Positions 1-11,033 of a stretch of DNA of 64,000 nt are shown piece by piece. Numbering within the stretch: position 1 is the stretch's first letter; each line of letters opens with the position of its first letter. The notes beneath the pieces were generated by a model. The model searched no databases and had not been told where the DNA came from. It was given only the letters and a program-made list of their open reading frames with translations. A program made the translations under genes and the position numbers. This stretch comes from Cyrtodaria siliqua (lineage: Eukaryota > Mollusca > Bivalvia > Adapedonta > Hiatellidae): positions 131,501 to 195,500 of the forward strand of contig JAWPHD010003270.1 of NCBI GenBank assembly GCA_037043455.1. The letters are read 5' to 3'.

Positions 1-136
1 GGATCATATCAGTATACCGGATCAAATATATGTAGCTTACATTAGCAGATTCTGAACTTTTTTTATAATCACATATGGTAAAATCACAAACATCAAACAT
101 CTTTTCATAAATCCTTTCCGCATACAAATTTGGATT

Positions 137-222
137 GGCGCTTACGGGGTTCGAACTCGCAGCAGCGGAGGGTCGAGAAGATTATAAGTCAAGGACCTTA
201 ACCACTCGACCACGGGTGCCCC
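137..222 (-). repeat. tRNA-derived SINE head or tRNA pseudogene
   Basis: Read on the minus strand, the segment opens GGGGCACCCGTGG, has an A-box-like stretch around GTCGAGTGGTTAAGG and a clear B-box-like GAGTTCGAACCCC, and includes extra bases where Ser/Leu tRNAs carry a long variable arm. Only the first three acceptor pairs (GGC/GCC) form, so a functional tRNA is unlikely. It resembles the tRNA-Ser-like head of the SINE at 42201-42471 but lacks that element's body. I infer a degenerate tRNA-derived retroposon head. Confidence 0.55.
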
Positions 223-658
223 TATATATTATTGTTATGTAATTATACATATTATTGTTATGTATAATTATCTAAATTTGACTTGGCAATAATGTAATTT
301 ATTTTCAAACTGTTTATCAGCGCAAAGTTTCTAACATTCTCTCAGCTTGAGTTTAACTTCAATCCATCAATTCAGTTAAATTACATTAGGTGACATTAAA
401 GCAAACAGCATTATGCCCAAAGTATAACCTTAGATAGTTTTCTCTGACCTTGACATTTGTCTAGGGTGAAAATTTTACCATTAATCAGTACAACAAATCA
501 GAATTGATTAAAATAATTGACAAAATGTCAAGAATTCAAGTAAATATTAAATGCTTATGGATACTGGATATTTTATAAAGAATAGTAAATAAATAAAGAC
601 TTATTAATTACTTCTCTACATCAATCTATAGCAAACACTTCAATTATTTGCATCAAAA

Positions 659-1531
659 TTCCTTCCTGTTACAAGATAATCTTCCTGTTACCCAATACGC
701 CAAAAGTACAAGAATCTGACCAAATCAAATCAGTTCTCAAAGAAAACCAATATTTAAATGGTCCTTTGTCAAATGAATAACATATTATACAATGGACATC
801 ATGTTTTTAAAGAACTTAATTACACTCAAACCACAGAAATTCCTTCCTGTTACCAAAAATATTCCTTCCTGTTACAAAACTAAGAGTAACAGGAGGGAAA
901 GTAACAGGAAGGATTTTTTTCAATATAATTTACTGATAGTAATAACTGATCCCTTATAAAGTTTGTGTGGTGGGAAAATTCAAAAATGCATGTAAAATGC
1001 TACAGATCCTTCTGAATTTATTTTTTTCATACACATTTACATTTTAGACCCCATAACAGGAAGGAACATTTAGGTATACTCACCTTAACCTCGGAAAGGA
1101 TTTTCTTCAAATGTCTTCCTGGTGATAACTAAGGTCAAACAATTGTCCACCATTTTGTTGCAGAAAGGGAGAGAACTTTTCTGTCTTAATAACGGGGAGA
1201 TTTAGGGAGAAGTTATTATCATTATGTATACTATTATGCTTTGGTAACAGGAGGGAAACATATTTTTGGACAAACATTAACATTAATTTAAACATATATT
1301 TAAGCTATCAAATACAATTTGAAATGCTAAATAATTTATTTTTTTCACATTTGTTATTATATATATGAAAGAATTATTTGTTTTACAAAACTAAACATAT
1401 ATTAGCCTTTTGAAAATTATAGAACAGCCTTGGGACATGCGATATTTGATACCCGTGCAGTACTCATTTTTCATTTCCATTCTCGTCTTGGTCAGATATT
1501 ATAGTTTTAGTTCCTTACATACAGGAAGAAA
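659..1531. repeat. Cluster of TTCCTTCCTGTTAC motifs in both orientations
   Basis: Near-identical copies of TTCCTTCCTGTTAC occur at 659-672, 681-691, 840-853 and 862-875. Reverse-complement copies (GTAACAGGARGGAA) occur at 886-899, 901-913, 1053-1066 and 1242-1258, with a weaker one at 1518-1531. The copies at 862-875 and 886-899 form a 14-bp stem with a 10-nt loop. The rest of the sequence between them is not repeated, so this is not an ordinary tandem array. Confidence 0.75.
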
Positions 1532-1620
1532 CATTTTTGAGGGTAAATCAAAAGAAATTTCTTTTGTACAATGATAAATGAAATTCTAAATTTTTGTTTT
1601 TCCCTTGGACACAAATTTGC

Positions 1621-1640
1621 ACATTTTTTGAAAAATGCCC
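1621..1640. repeat. Array A left-edge palindromic motif
   Basis: ACATTTTTTGAAAAATGCCC lies immediately left of the array. A near-identical motif (ACATTTCTTGAAAAATG) sits just outside the right end at 9652-9672, in the same orientation. Each can fold on itself (ACATTTTT/AAAAATG). Confidence 0.6.
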
Positions 1641-2034
1641 ATATGTAAAGTAATTATACATACACCTCAACGTCGGTGTGTAAAGTAGTATATGTAAAGT
1701 AAATTACATACACCTCAACGTCAGTATTTAAAGTAGTATATGTAAAGTAAATATACATACACCTCAACGTCAGTATGTAAAGTAGTATATGCAAAGTAAA
1801 TATACATACCCCTCAACGTCAATATGTAAAGTAAATATACATACACCTCAACGTCAGTATGCAAAGTAGTATATATAAAGTAAACATATACACACCTCAA
1901 CGTCAGTACGTTAGTAAATATGTAAAGTAAATATATATACACATCAACGTCAGTATGTAAAGTAGTATATATAACGTAAACATATATACGCCTCAACGTC
2001 AGTATGCAAAGTAAATATGTAAAGTAAATATATA
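1641..2034. repeat. Minisatellite A, left block
   Basis: Tandem units with the core CACCTCAACGTCAG followed by one or two TATGTAAAGTA modules and an AATATATATA stretch. This is the left part of the same array that resumes at 3793; the two blocks are separated by the Tc1 element. Confidence 0.95.
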
Positions 2035-2060
2035 CACTAGTCAAAATTGCTAACCGATCA
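2035..2060 (+). repeat. Left terminal inverted repeat of the Tc1 element
   Basis: Twenty-six bases beginning CACTAGTCAAAATTGC, preceded by TA at 2033-2034. They match the reverse complement of 3767-3792 except for two transitions. Confidence 0.92.
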
Positions 2061-2238
2061 CTTGTTATTTTCTTATTTATTTGTCTCAGAAAAAAATAAT
2101 ATATGTGAAATTGGAAATAAATGTATTGAAAAATGTTCTATAAGTAATCACATCAGTAAAGCAAAGTATTTTATGAATTTCAAAGAAGTTTATTTTATCG
2201 AAATTCATAGATACCAGTAATTTCAAAATTTACAAAAA

Positions 2239-3508
2239 TCAATATCGCGTATGACCGCCGTTTGCGCGTACAACAGCTAAACAGCGTTGTCGCATGGAAT
2301 TTATGTAGTTATGTAGAAAACGCTGAGGTATGTTATTCCAAACATTGACTATGTCCCTTGTGAGGTCAGCAATATGTTGTTGCCTTGGTAACTGTCGCAC
2401 ACGACGGTCGATTTCGTCCCACACATGTTCGATTGGATTTAAATCCGGACTACATGGCGGCCACTCCATTGTTCGAATGTTGTTGCCCTGAAGTAGCTGA
2501 CGGGTAGTTCTTGCAGTATGGCAAGGTGCATTGTCTTGCATGAATGTCATCCCACGGTTAGCGCGAATATGGGGAATAAGCGTTGGTCGAAGTATTAGTT
2601 GCTGGTATTGGTCTGCGTTCAGGTTTCCTCGAACAACCACCATATCAGTTTTAGTGTGCAAACTAATACCTCCCCAAACCATCACTGACCCTCCTCCAAA
2701 ATGAGATCTTTCGTTGACGCAATTATCCGAATATCGTTCCCCAAGTCGTCGATAAATTCGCTCTCTACCGTCGGACTTCTGAAGATTAAATCTGGACTCA
2801 TCTGTAAAGGCGACATTTGCCCAGTCTGCTCTGGTGAACCTCAAATGCCTTCTGGCCCACTGAAGACGAATTCGCCGGTGTCTTCCAGTCAATACTAATC
2901 CCACAAAAGGTCTTCTCGCTCTCAATCCCATGATCCGTAGTCGATTTCGTACTGTTTGATCACTCAAGTTTCTATTATGGACGCCTATTAAACGTCTGGC
3001 AGTATCAGTCGCTGTTATTCTTCTATTACGAAGGTGTGTTACAAGGATGTAGTGATCTTGACGCTGCGTTGTCACACGTCTTTTTGGCCTTCGGTGATGG
3101 TCATCAACACTTCCGGTGCGATTGTACTTGAGCCAAAGGTCGTGAATTGTTGAAAAACTTCTGTTGACTGTTCTGGCTACCTATACATATAAAACAACTC
3201 ATGCTTGCGACTTTTTCAGAAATAATGAACATGGTTAGACAGAATCATGTACGAACGAACAAACGAAGAGACGGACGGACGGACGGACAGACAAGTAAAC
3301 TTATGAATAAACTAACCTGCCGGAAGGATGAGGAATATTATAATACACAATACTGGACTTGAAAAAGAGAAAATAAAACGTAGAAAATCGATTAAATAAA
3401 TTAATAAAAATGAACAAATTACGCAATGTCCTTTACCTGCCGAATCGAAGTACCAGCAATAATCATACCGACGGCCCGTCCACGCTCTTCCGTTGTCATG
3501 CGACGCAT
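2239..3508 (-). CDS. Tc1-type DD34E transposase, two exons
   Basis: The predicted protein is 337 residues, the usual size for Tc1 transposases. Exon 1 (3508-3437) encodes 24 residues starting MRRMTTEERGRAVG. A 256-bp phase-0 intron (3436-3181, GTAAAG...TATAG) follows, and exon 2 runs 3180-2239 to a TGA. The N-terminus is helix-turn-helix-like (AGTSIRQ joined to VARTVNRSFSTIHDLW), followed by the basic stretch HHRRPKRR. The catalytic triad is visible: the D of VAFTDESRF, the D of FMQDNAPCHTA and the E of PDLNPIEHVW, with 34 residues between the second D and the E, hence DD34E. The glycine-rich segment HFGGGSVMVWGGI is also present. It would bind the element's inverted repeats and cut and paste it at TA in the nucleus. 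I see no frameshift or stop, so it may encode active enzyme; the intron is inferred from splice signals and phase only. Confidence 0.92.
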
Positions 3509-3766
3509 TTTTTATTTAATTTTTAGTAAGTTTTTGTTTTGGATTGAAACGATAAACAATTCCGAGAACACAAACACATGTTCAAATCTTACCTCGTGCA
3601 GCACGGGAGAATAATGCGATTTCGCGCCAAAATAAGCCACGAGACCGGAAGTGCGGAATTTGAAGTTACAAAGTGTATTGATTGTTTTGTTTGCTGCTCA
3701 TATTTATTTGTATGAAATATCAACTCAAAATATACAATATTTGATATAATATTCCAAATAATAAAA

Positions 3767-3792
3767 TGACCGGTTAGCAATTTTGACCAGTG
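3767..3792 (-). repeat. Right terminal inverted repeat of the Tc1 element
   Basis: Reads CACTGGTCAAAATTGC on the minus strand and is followed by TA at 3793-3794. It pairs with 2035-2060. Confidence 0.92.
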
Positions 3793-6700
3793 TATACAAC
3801 TCAACGTCGGTATGTTAAGTAAATATGTAAAGTAAATATATATACACCTCAACGTCAGTATGTAAAGTAAATATGTAAAGTAAATATACATACACCTCAA
3901 CGTCAGTATGCAAAATAGTATATATAAAGTAAACATATATACACCTCAACGTCAGTGTGTAAAGTAAATATATAAAGTAAATATACATACACCTCAACGT
4001 CAGTATGCAAAGTAGTATATATACAGTAAATATATATACACCTCGACGTCAGTATGTAAAGTAAATATACATACACCTCAACGTCAGTATGTAAAGTAAA
4101 TATATATACACCTCAACGTCAGTATGTATAGTAAATATGTAAAGTAAATATATATACACCTCGACGTCAGTATGTAAATTAAATATACATACACCTCAAC
4201 GTCAGTATGTAAAGTAAATATATATACACCTCAAAGTCAGTATGTAAAGTAAATATATATACACCTCAACGTCAGTATGTAAAGTAAATATGTAAAGTAA
4301 ATATATTTACACCTCAACGTCAGTATGTAAAGTAAATATGTAAAGTAAATATATATACACCTCAACGTCAGTATGTAAAGTAAATATGTAAAGTAAATAT
4401 ACATACACCTCAACGTCAGTATGTAAAGTAGTATATGTAAAGTAAACACATATACACCTCAACGTCAGTGTGTAAAGTAAATATGTAAAGTAAATATATA
4501 TCCACCTCAACGTCAGTATGTAAAGTAAACATACATACACATCAACGTCAGTATGTAAAGTAGTATATGTAAAGCAAACATACATACACCTCAACGTCAG
4601 TATGTAAAGTAAATATGTAAAGTAAATATATATCCACCTCAACGTCAGTATGTAAAGTAAACATACATACACATCAACGTTAGTATGTTAAGTAGTATAT
4701 GTAAAGTAAACATACATACACCTCAACGTCATTATGTAAAGTAGTATATGTAAAGTAAACACATATACACCTCAACGTCAGTATGTAAAGTAAATATATA
4801 TACACATCAACGTCAGTATGTAAAGTAAATGTGTAAAGTAAATATATATACACCTCAACGTCAGTATGTAAAGTAAACATATATACACATCAACGTCAGT
4901 ATGTAAAGTAAATGTGTAAAGTAAATATATATACACCTCAACTTCAGTATGTAAAGTAGTATATGCAAAGTAAATATACATACACATCAACGTCAATCTG
5001 TAAAGTAGTATATGTAAAGTAAATATATATACACCTCAACGTCAGTATGTAAAGTAAATATGTAAAGTAAATATATATACACCTCAACGTCAGTATGTAA
5101 AGTAAATATGTATAGTAAATATATATACACCTCAACGTCAGTATGTAAAGTAAATATGCAAAGTAAATAAACATACACCTCAGCGTCAATCTGTAAAGTA
5201 GTATATGTAGAGTAAATATATATACACCTCAACGTCAGTATGTAGAGTAAATATATATACACCTCATCGTCAGTATGTAAAGTAAATATGTATACACCCC
5301 AATGTCAGTATGTAAAGTAAATATGTAAAGTAAATATATATACACCTCAACGTCAGTATGTAAAGTAGTATATGTAAAGTAAATATACATACACCTCAAC
5401 GTCAGTATGTAAAGTAAAAATACATACACCTCAACGTCAGTATGTAAAGTAGTATATGTAAAGTAAATATATATACACCTCAACGTCAGTATGTAGAGTA
5501 AATATATATACACCTCAACGTCAGTATGTAAAGTAAATATGTATACACCTCAACGTCAGTATGTAAAGTAAATATATATACACCTCAACGTCAGTATGTA
5601 AAGTAAATATGTTTACACCTCAACGTCAGTATGTAAAGTAAATATATATACACCTCGATGTCAGTATGTAAAGTAAATATGTATACACCTCAACGTCAGT
5701 ATGTAAAGTAAATATGTATACACCTCAACGTCAGTATGTAAAGTAAATATATATACACCTCAACGTCAGTATGTAAAGTAAATATATATACACCTCAACG
5801 TCAGTATGTAAAGTAAATATGTATACACCTCAACGTCAGTATGTAAAGTAAATATATATACACCTCAACGTCAGTATGTAAAGTAAATATATATACACCT
5901 CAACGTCAGTATGTAAAGTAGTATATGTAAAGTAAATATATATACACCTCAACGTCAGTATGTAAAGTAGTTTATGCAAAGTAAATATATATACACCTCA
6001 ACGTCAGTATGTAAAGCAGTATATGTAAAGTAAATATATATACACCTCAACGTCAGTATGTAAAGTAGTATATGTAAAGTAAATATATATACACCTCAAC
6101 GTCAGTATGTAAAGTAAATATGTAAAGTAACTACATATACACATAAACGTCAGTATGTAAAGTAAATATATAAAGTAAATATGTAAAGTAAATATATATA
6201 CACATCAACGTCAGTATGTAAAGTAAATATATATACACCTCAACGTCAGTATGTAAAGTAAATATGTATACACCTCAACGTCAGTATGTAAAGTAAATAT
6301 GTAAAGTAAATATATATACACCTCAACGTCAGTATGTAAAGAAGTATATGTAAAGTAAATATACATACACCTCAACGTCAGTATGTAAAGTAAATACATA
6401 TACACATCAATGTCAGTATGTAAAGTAAATATGTAAAGTAAATATATATACACCTCTACGTCAGTATGTAAAGTAGTATATGTAAAGTAAATATATATAC
6501 AACTCAACGTCAGTATGTAAAGTAGTATATGTTAAGTAATTATATATACACCTCAACGTCAGTATGTAAAGTAGTATATGTAAAGTAAATATATATACAC
6601 CTCAACGTCAGTATGTAAAGTAGTTTATGCAAAGTAAATATATATACACCTCAACGTCAGTATGTAAAGTAGTATATGTAAAGTAAATATACATACACCT

Positions 6701-9635
6701 CAACGTCAGTATGTAAAGTTGTATATGTAAAGTAAATATATATACACCTCAACGTCAGTATGTAAAGTAAATATGTAAAGTAAATATATATACACCTCAG
6801 CGTCAATCTGTAAAGTAGTATATTTAGAGTAAATATACATACACCTCAACGTCAGTATGTAAAGTAAATATGTAAAGTAACTACATATACACATCAACGT
6901 CAGTATGTAAAGTAAATATGTAAAGTAAATATGTAAAGTAAATATATATACACCTCAACGTCAGTATGTAAAGTAAATACATATACACATCAACGTCAGT
7001 ATGTAAAGTAAATATGTAATTTAAAAATACATACACCTTAACGTCAGTATGTAATGTAGTATATGTAAAGTAGATAAATATACACCTCAACGTCAGTATG
7101 TAAAGTAAATATGTAAAGTAAATATACATACACCTCAGCGTCAGTGTGTAAAGTAAACATACATACACATCAACGTCAGTATGTAAAGTAGTATATGTAA
7201 AGTAAACATACATACACCTCAACGTCAGTATGTAAAGTAGTATATGTAAAGTAAACACATATACACCTCAACGTCAGTATGTAAAGTAAACATATATACA
7301 AATCAACGTCAGTATGTAAAGTAAATGTGTAAAGTAAATATATATACACCTCAACGTCAGTATGTAAAGTAAACATATATACACATCAACGTCAGTATGT
7401 AAAGTAAATGTGTAAAGTAAATATATATACACCTCAACGTCAGTATGTAAAGTAGTATATGCAAAGTAAATATACATACACCTCAACGTCAATCTGTAAA
7501 GTATTATATGTAGAGTAAATATATATACACCTCAACGTCAGTATGTAAAGTAGTATATGTAAAGTAAATATATATACACCTCAACGTCAGTATGTAAAGT
7601 AAATATGTAAAGTAAATATATATACATCTCAACGTCAGTATGTAAAGCAAATATGTAAAGTAAATATATATACACCTCAACGTCCGTATGTAAAGTAAAT
7701 ATGCAAAGTAAATAAACATACACCTCAGAGTCAATCTGTAAAGTAGTATATGTAGAGTAAATATATATACACCTCAACTCCAGTATGTAGAGTAAATATA
7801 TATACACCTCATCGTCAGTATGTAAAGTAAATATGTATACACCTCAACGTCAGTATGTAAAGTAAATATGTAAAGTAAATATATATACACCTCAACGTCA
7901 GTATGTAAAGTAGTATATGTAAAGTAAATATACATACACCTCAACGTCAGTATGTAAAGTAAACATACATACACCTCAACGTCAGTATGTAAAGAAGTAT
8001 ATGTAAAGTAAATATATATACACCTCAACGTCAGTATGTAGAGTAAATATATATACACCTCAACGTCAGTATGTAAAGTAAATATGTATACACCTCAACG
8101 TCAGTATGTAAAGTAAATATATATACACCTCAACGTCAGTATGTAAAGTAAATATGTATACACCTCAACGTCAGTATGTAAAGTAAATATATATACACCT
8201 CAACGTCAGTATGTAAAGTAAATATGTATACACCTCAACGTCAGTATGTAAAGTAAATATGTATACACCTCAACGTCAGTATTTAAAGTAAATATATATA
8301 CACCTCAACGTCAGTATGTAAAGTTAATATATAGACACCTTAACGTCAGTATGTAAAGTAAATATGTATACACCTCAACGTCAGTATGTAATTTAAATAT
8401 GTAAAGTAAATATATATACACCTCAACGTCAGTATGTAAAGTAGTATATGTAAAGTAAATATACATACACTTCAACGTCAGTATTTAAAGTAAATACATA
8501 TACACATCAACGTCAGTATGTAAAGTAAATATGTAAAGTAAATATATATACACCTCAACGTCAGTATGTAAAGTAGTATATGTAAAGTAAATATATATAC
8601 AACTCAACGTCAGTATGTAAAGTAGTATATGTAAAGTAATTATATATACACCTCAACGTCAGTATGTAAAGTAGTATATGTAAAGTAAATATATATACAA
8701 CTCAACGTCAGTATGTAAAGTATTTTATGCAAAGTAAATATATATACACCTCAACGTCAGTATGTAAAGCAGTATATGTAAAGTAAATATATATACACCT
8801 CAACGTCAGTATGTAAAGTAGTATATGTAAAGTAAATAAATATACACCTCAACGTCAGTATGTAAAGTAAATATGTAAAGTAAATATATATACACCTCAG
8901 CGTCAATCTGTAAAGTAGTATATTTAGAGTAAATATACATACACCTCAACGTCAGTATGTAAAGCAAATATGTAAAGTAACTACATATACACATCAACGT
9001 CAGTATGTAAAGTAAATATGTAAAGTAAATATGTAAAGTAAATATATATACACCTCAACGTCAGTATGTAAAGTAAATACATATACACATCAACGTCAGT
9101 ATGTAAAGTAAATATGTAAGGTAAATATACATACACCTTAACGTCAGTATGTAATGTCGTATATGTAAAGTAAATATATATACACCTCAACGTCAGTATG
9201 TGAAGTAAATATGTAAAGTAAATATACATACACCTCAGCGTCAATCTGTAAAGTAGTATATGTAGAGTAAATATATATACACCTCAACGTCAGTATGTAA
9301 AGTAAATATGTAAAGTAAATATACATAATCATCAACGTCAGTATGTAAAGTAAATATGTAGAGTAAATATATATACACATCAACGTCAGTATGTAAACAT
9401 ACATACACCTCAACGTCAGTATGTTAAGTAAATATGTAAAGTAAATATATATACACCTCAACGTCAGTATGTAAAGTAAATACATATACACATCAACGTC
9501 AGTATGTAAAGTAACTATGTAAGGTAAATATATATACATCTCAACGTCAGTATGTAAAGTAAACATGTAAAGTAAATATATATAAACCTCAACGTCAGTA
9601 TGTAAAGTAAACAAACATACACCTCAACGTCAGTA
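3793..9635. repeat. Minisatellite A, main block (35/48/49-bp units)
   Basis: About 5.8 kb of tandem units. The 14-bp core CACCTCAACGTCAG is strongly conserved. The spacer is TATGTAAAGTA plus AATATATATA (35-bp unit), or has an extra AATATGTAAAGTA (48 bp) or GTATATGTAAAGTA (49 bp) module. Pure 35-bp periodicity dominates 5510-5910. Diagnostic variants (CAGCGTCAATCTG, CTACATATACACAT) recur at fixed offsets of about 2.5 kb and 2.1 kb, showing larger internal duplications. Open frames of 60-156 codons on the minus strand, rich in YIYFTY and TLHTDVEVY, are translations of the unit and not genes. Confidence 0.96.
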
Positions 9636-9651
9636 GAAGTAGAAACTGTGT

Positions 9652-9672
9652 ACATTTCTTGAAAAATGTGCC
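9652..9672. repeat. Array A right-edge palindromic motif
   Basis: ACATTTCTTGAAAAATGTGC sits about 17 bp beyond the last recognisable array unit and matches the motif at 1621-1640 in the same orientation. Confidence 0.6.
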
Positions 9673-9744
9673 TGTTGATGGCGGGATAATGCCTATTTTA
9701 ACGTTTCCGAACATATTGTATTATAACGGTTTAATCCATAAAAC

Positions 9745-10050
9745 AAAATAATTCTAATAATAAGAGTGTATTCAATTGCCTATTACGTCTGTCGCTAACG
9801 AAATTTAGTGTTTATGTTCGCGTTCCGATCCTTCTCGGCCCCAAACAATGTTAATACTATCGATGGCGCACCATCGCAAAAACCTGAAATTTGCCATCCC
9901 AGGCGCCTGATGGTGGGGGCAGTGGAAGGATCGATCTATATATCTAAATCTGCTTACATACAATTAAATAATCTTTCTTCGTTATTATACCAAATGTTTA
10001 AATATATTATTTGTGCAATATATTCAACAGTTAGTAATATGCTTTGCATT
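9745..10050 (+). repeat. Dispersed repeat family D1, copy 1
   Basis: The part at 9745-9915 (GTGTATTCAATTGCC ... GGCGCACCATCG ... TTTGCCATC) matches 24325-24440 in the same orientation. The part at 9960-10045 (CAATTAAATAATC ... CTTCGTTATT ... CAGTTAGTAATA) matches 38005-38100. Together these imply one interspersed element of roughly 300 bp. I do not recognise the family; the short + strand open frame across it is probably incidental. Confidence 0.6.
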
Positions 10051-10309
10051 ATTCTAATAATCCATATCAATGACTGCACAAAATGCAAGTAAAAAAATAA
10101 CGGAACGCCATGAGGTTTAAACGAATCAAGACTACCATGTATCCCTTTAAGTTGTAACTATAGGAAAACGATTTGTACAGTTATATAATACACCTCAGTT
10201 TATAAACATGAACAAGTCTACCTGAACTGATTTGGTGTCAAGCGATCATTTTAATTTACGTCCTTTGTCATGGTGTGCATTAATCGCGATCAATATCTGA
10301 ATAATTTAA

Positions 10310-11028
10310 GGCCCCTTTACACAGGGCTGCGACCTTTGTGCCACCTTTGAGCGACCAAAAAATGGCCAGGACGCTCAATGGTCGCCTAAACCCAGAAAAT
10401 CATGTTTCTATGTAACTGCTCCAGCGATCCTTGTGCCTTCCTTGAACCACCAAAAATGCAATTTTCGGGCATTTTCATGGCGGTCTAAGAATGACCTGTG
10501 CGTCCACGGAGCCACCTGCCTGCCTCCCCTGTGCTTCCCCTGTGCAACCTACGGCAACCAACGCGATTATAGGCTACATAGGCGACACCCGAGCAATGTT
10601 TGGGCAACCATTGAGCCTCCTCTGTGCCTCCTTTGTGCCATCATCGGCGACCAACGGCAACTAACGGCGATCACTGGACGACCGTTCAGCCAAAAGAAAT
10701 TGCAGCAGAACGCATCTATTACCTGGCGACCACTGGGCGACAAATGTGCCTCCATTCTGCAACCACGGTAATGCTTGTGCCTCCCTTCTGCCTCCTTTGA
10801 GCCATCTTTGAGCAACCAACCTCCTCGACGACCTTTGTGCGACTGTTTTAAACATGTTCAAAAATTCACGGCGACCATGGCGTCCATGGCGATGTCTGAA
10901 CCTCCTGTGTACCACCTTTGAACGACCTAGGCAACCATCCTGCCTCCTTTGAGCCTCCAACGACGACCTGGCAAATTTTATGGTCGCACACGGGAGGCAC
11001 AAAGGTCGCCATCCTGTGTAAAGGCCCC
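10310..11028. mobile_element. Non-autonomous terminal-inverted-repeat element with internal GACC/GCC motif array
   Basis: The ends form an inverted repeat of about 33 bp: GGCCCCTTTACACAGG on the left, GGGGCCTTTACACAGG read inward from the right, both continuing GCGACCTTTGTGCC. The 719-bp interior contains many degenerate copies of GCCTCCTTTGAGC and GCGACCTTTGTGCC and no transposase. I see no clean target duplication (TAA on the left, ATT on the right), so the superfamily is undecided. The right end lies within about 5 bp of the first unit of satellite B. The open frames inside it are low-complexity shadows. Confidence 0.8.
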
Positions 11029-11033
11029 ATTAG

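Larger units (their letters stand above)
223..1640. other. AT-rich intergenic sequence, no gene seen
   Basis: No convincing exon or RNA gene is visible. The only structure is the TTCCTTCCTGTTAC motif cluster at 659-1531, listed separately. The 62-codon open frame across 1107-1295 has no domain-like composition. Confidence 0.5.
2035..3792 (-). mobile_element. Autonomous Tc1-type DNA transposon, structurally intact
   Basis: The element is 1758 bp, bounded by 26-bp inverted repeats that differ at only two positions and start CACTRGTCAAAATTGCTAAC. It is flanked on each side by a TA dinucleotide (2033-2034, 3793-3794), the target duplication expected for Tc1/mariner. It carries a full-length transposase on the minus strand. 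Both flanks are minisatellite A sequence: removing the element with one TA leaves a continuous array unit, so it inserted after the array existed. The near-identical ends and uninterrupted reading frame suggest a fairly recent insertion. Confidence 0.93.

Noticed and set aside
2701..2898. 65-codon + strand open frame
   Set aside because: Antisense shadow of the transposase coding sequence.
1721..9614. Many minus-strand open frames of 60-156 codons rich in YIYFTY, LLYILTLRC and TLHTDVEVY
   Set aside because: They are direct translations of the minisatellite A unit. The frame changes whenever a 35-bp unit occurs and stays open only through 48-bp units. Composition is low-complexity and no start signal is consistent.
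10433..11002. Cys/Arg-rich open frames of 82-113 codons on both strands
   Set aside because: They lie wholly inside the 719-bp inverted-repeat element and reflect its GCCTCC/GCGACC motif array.
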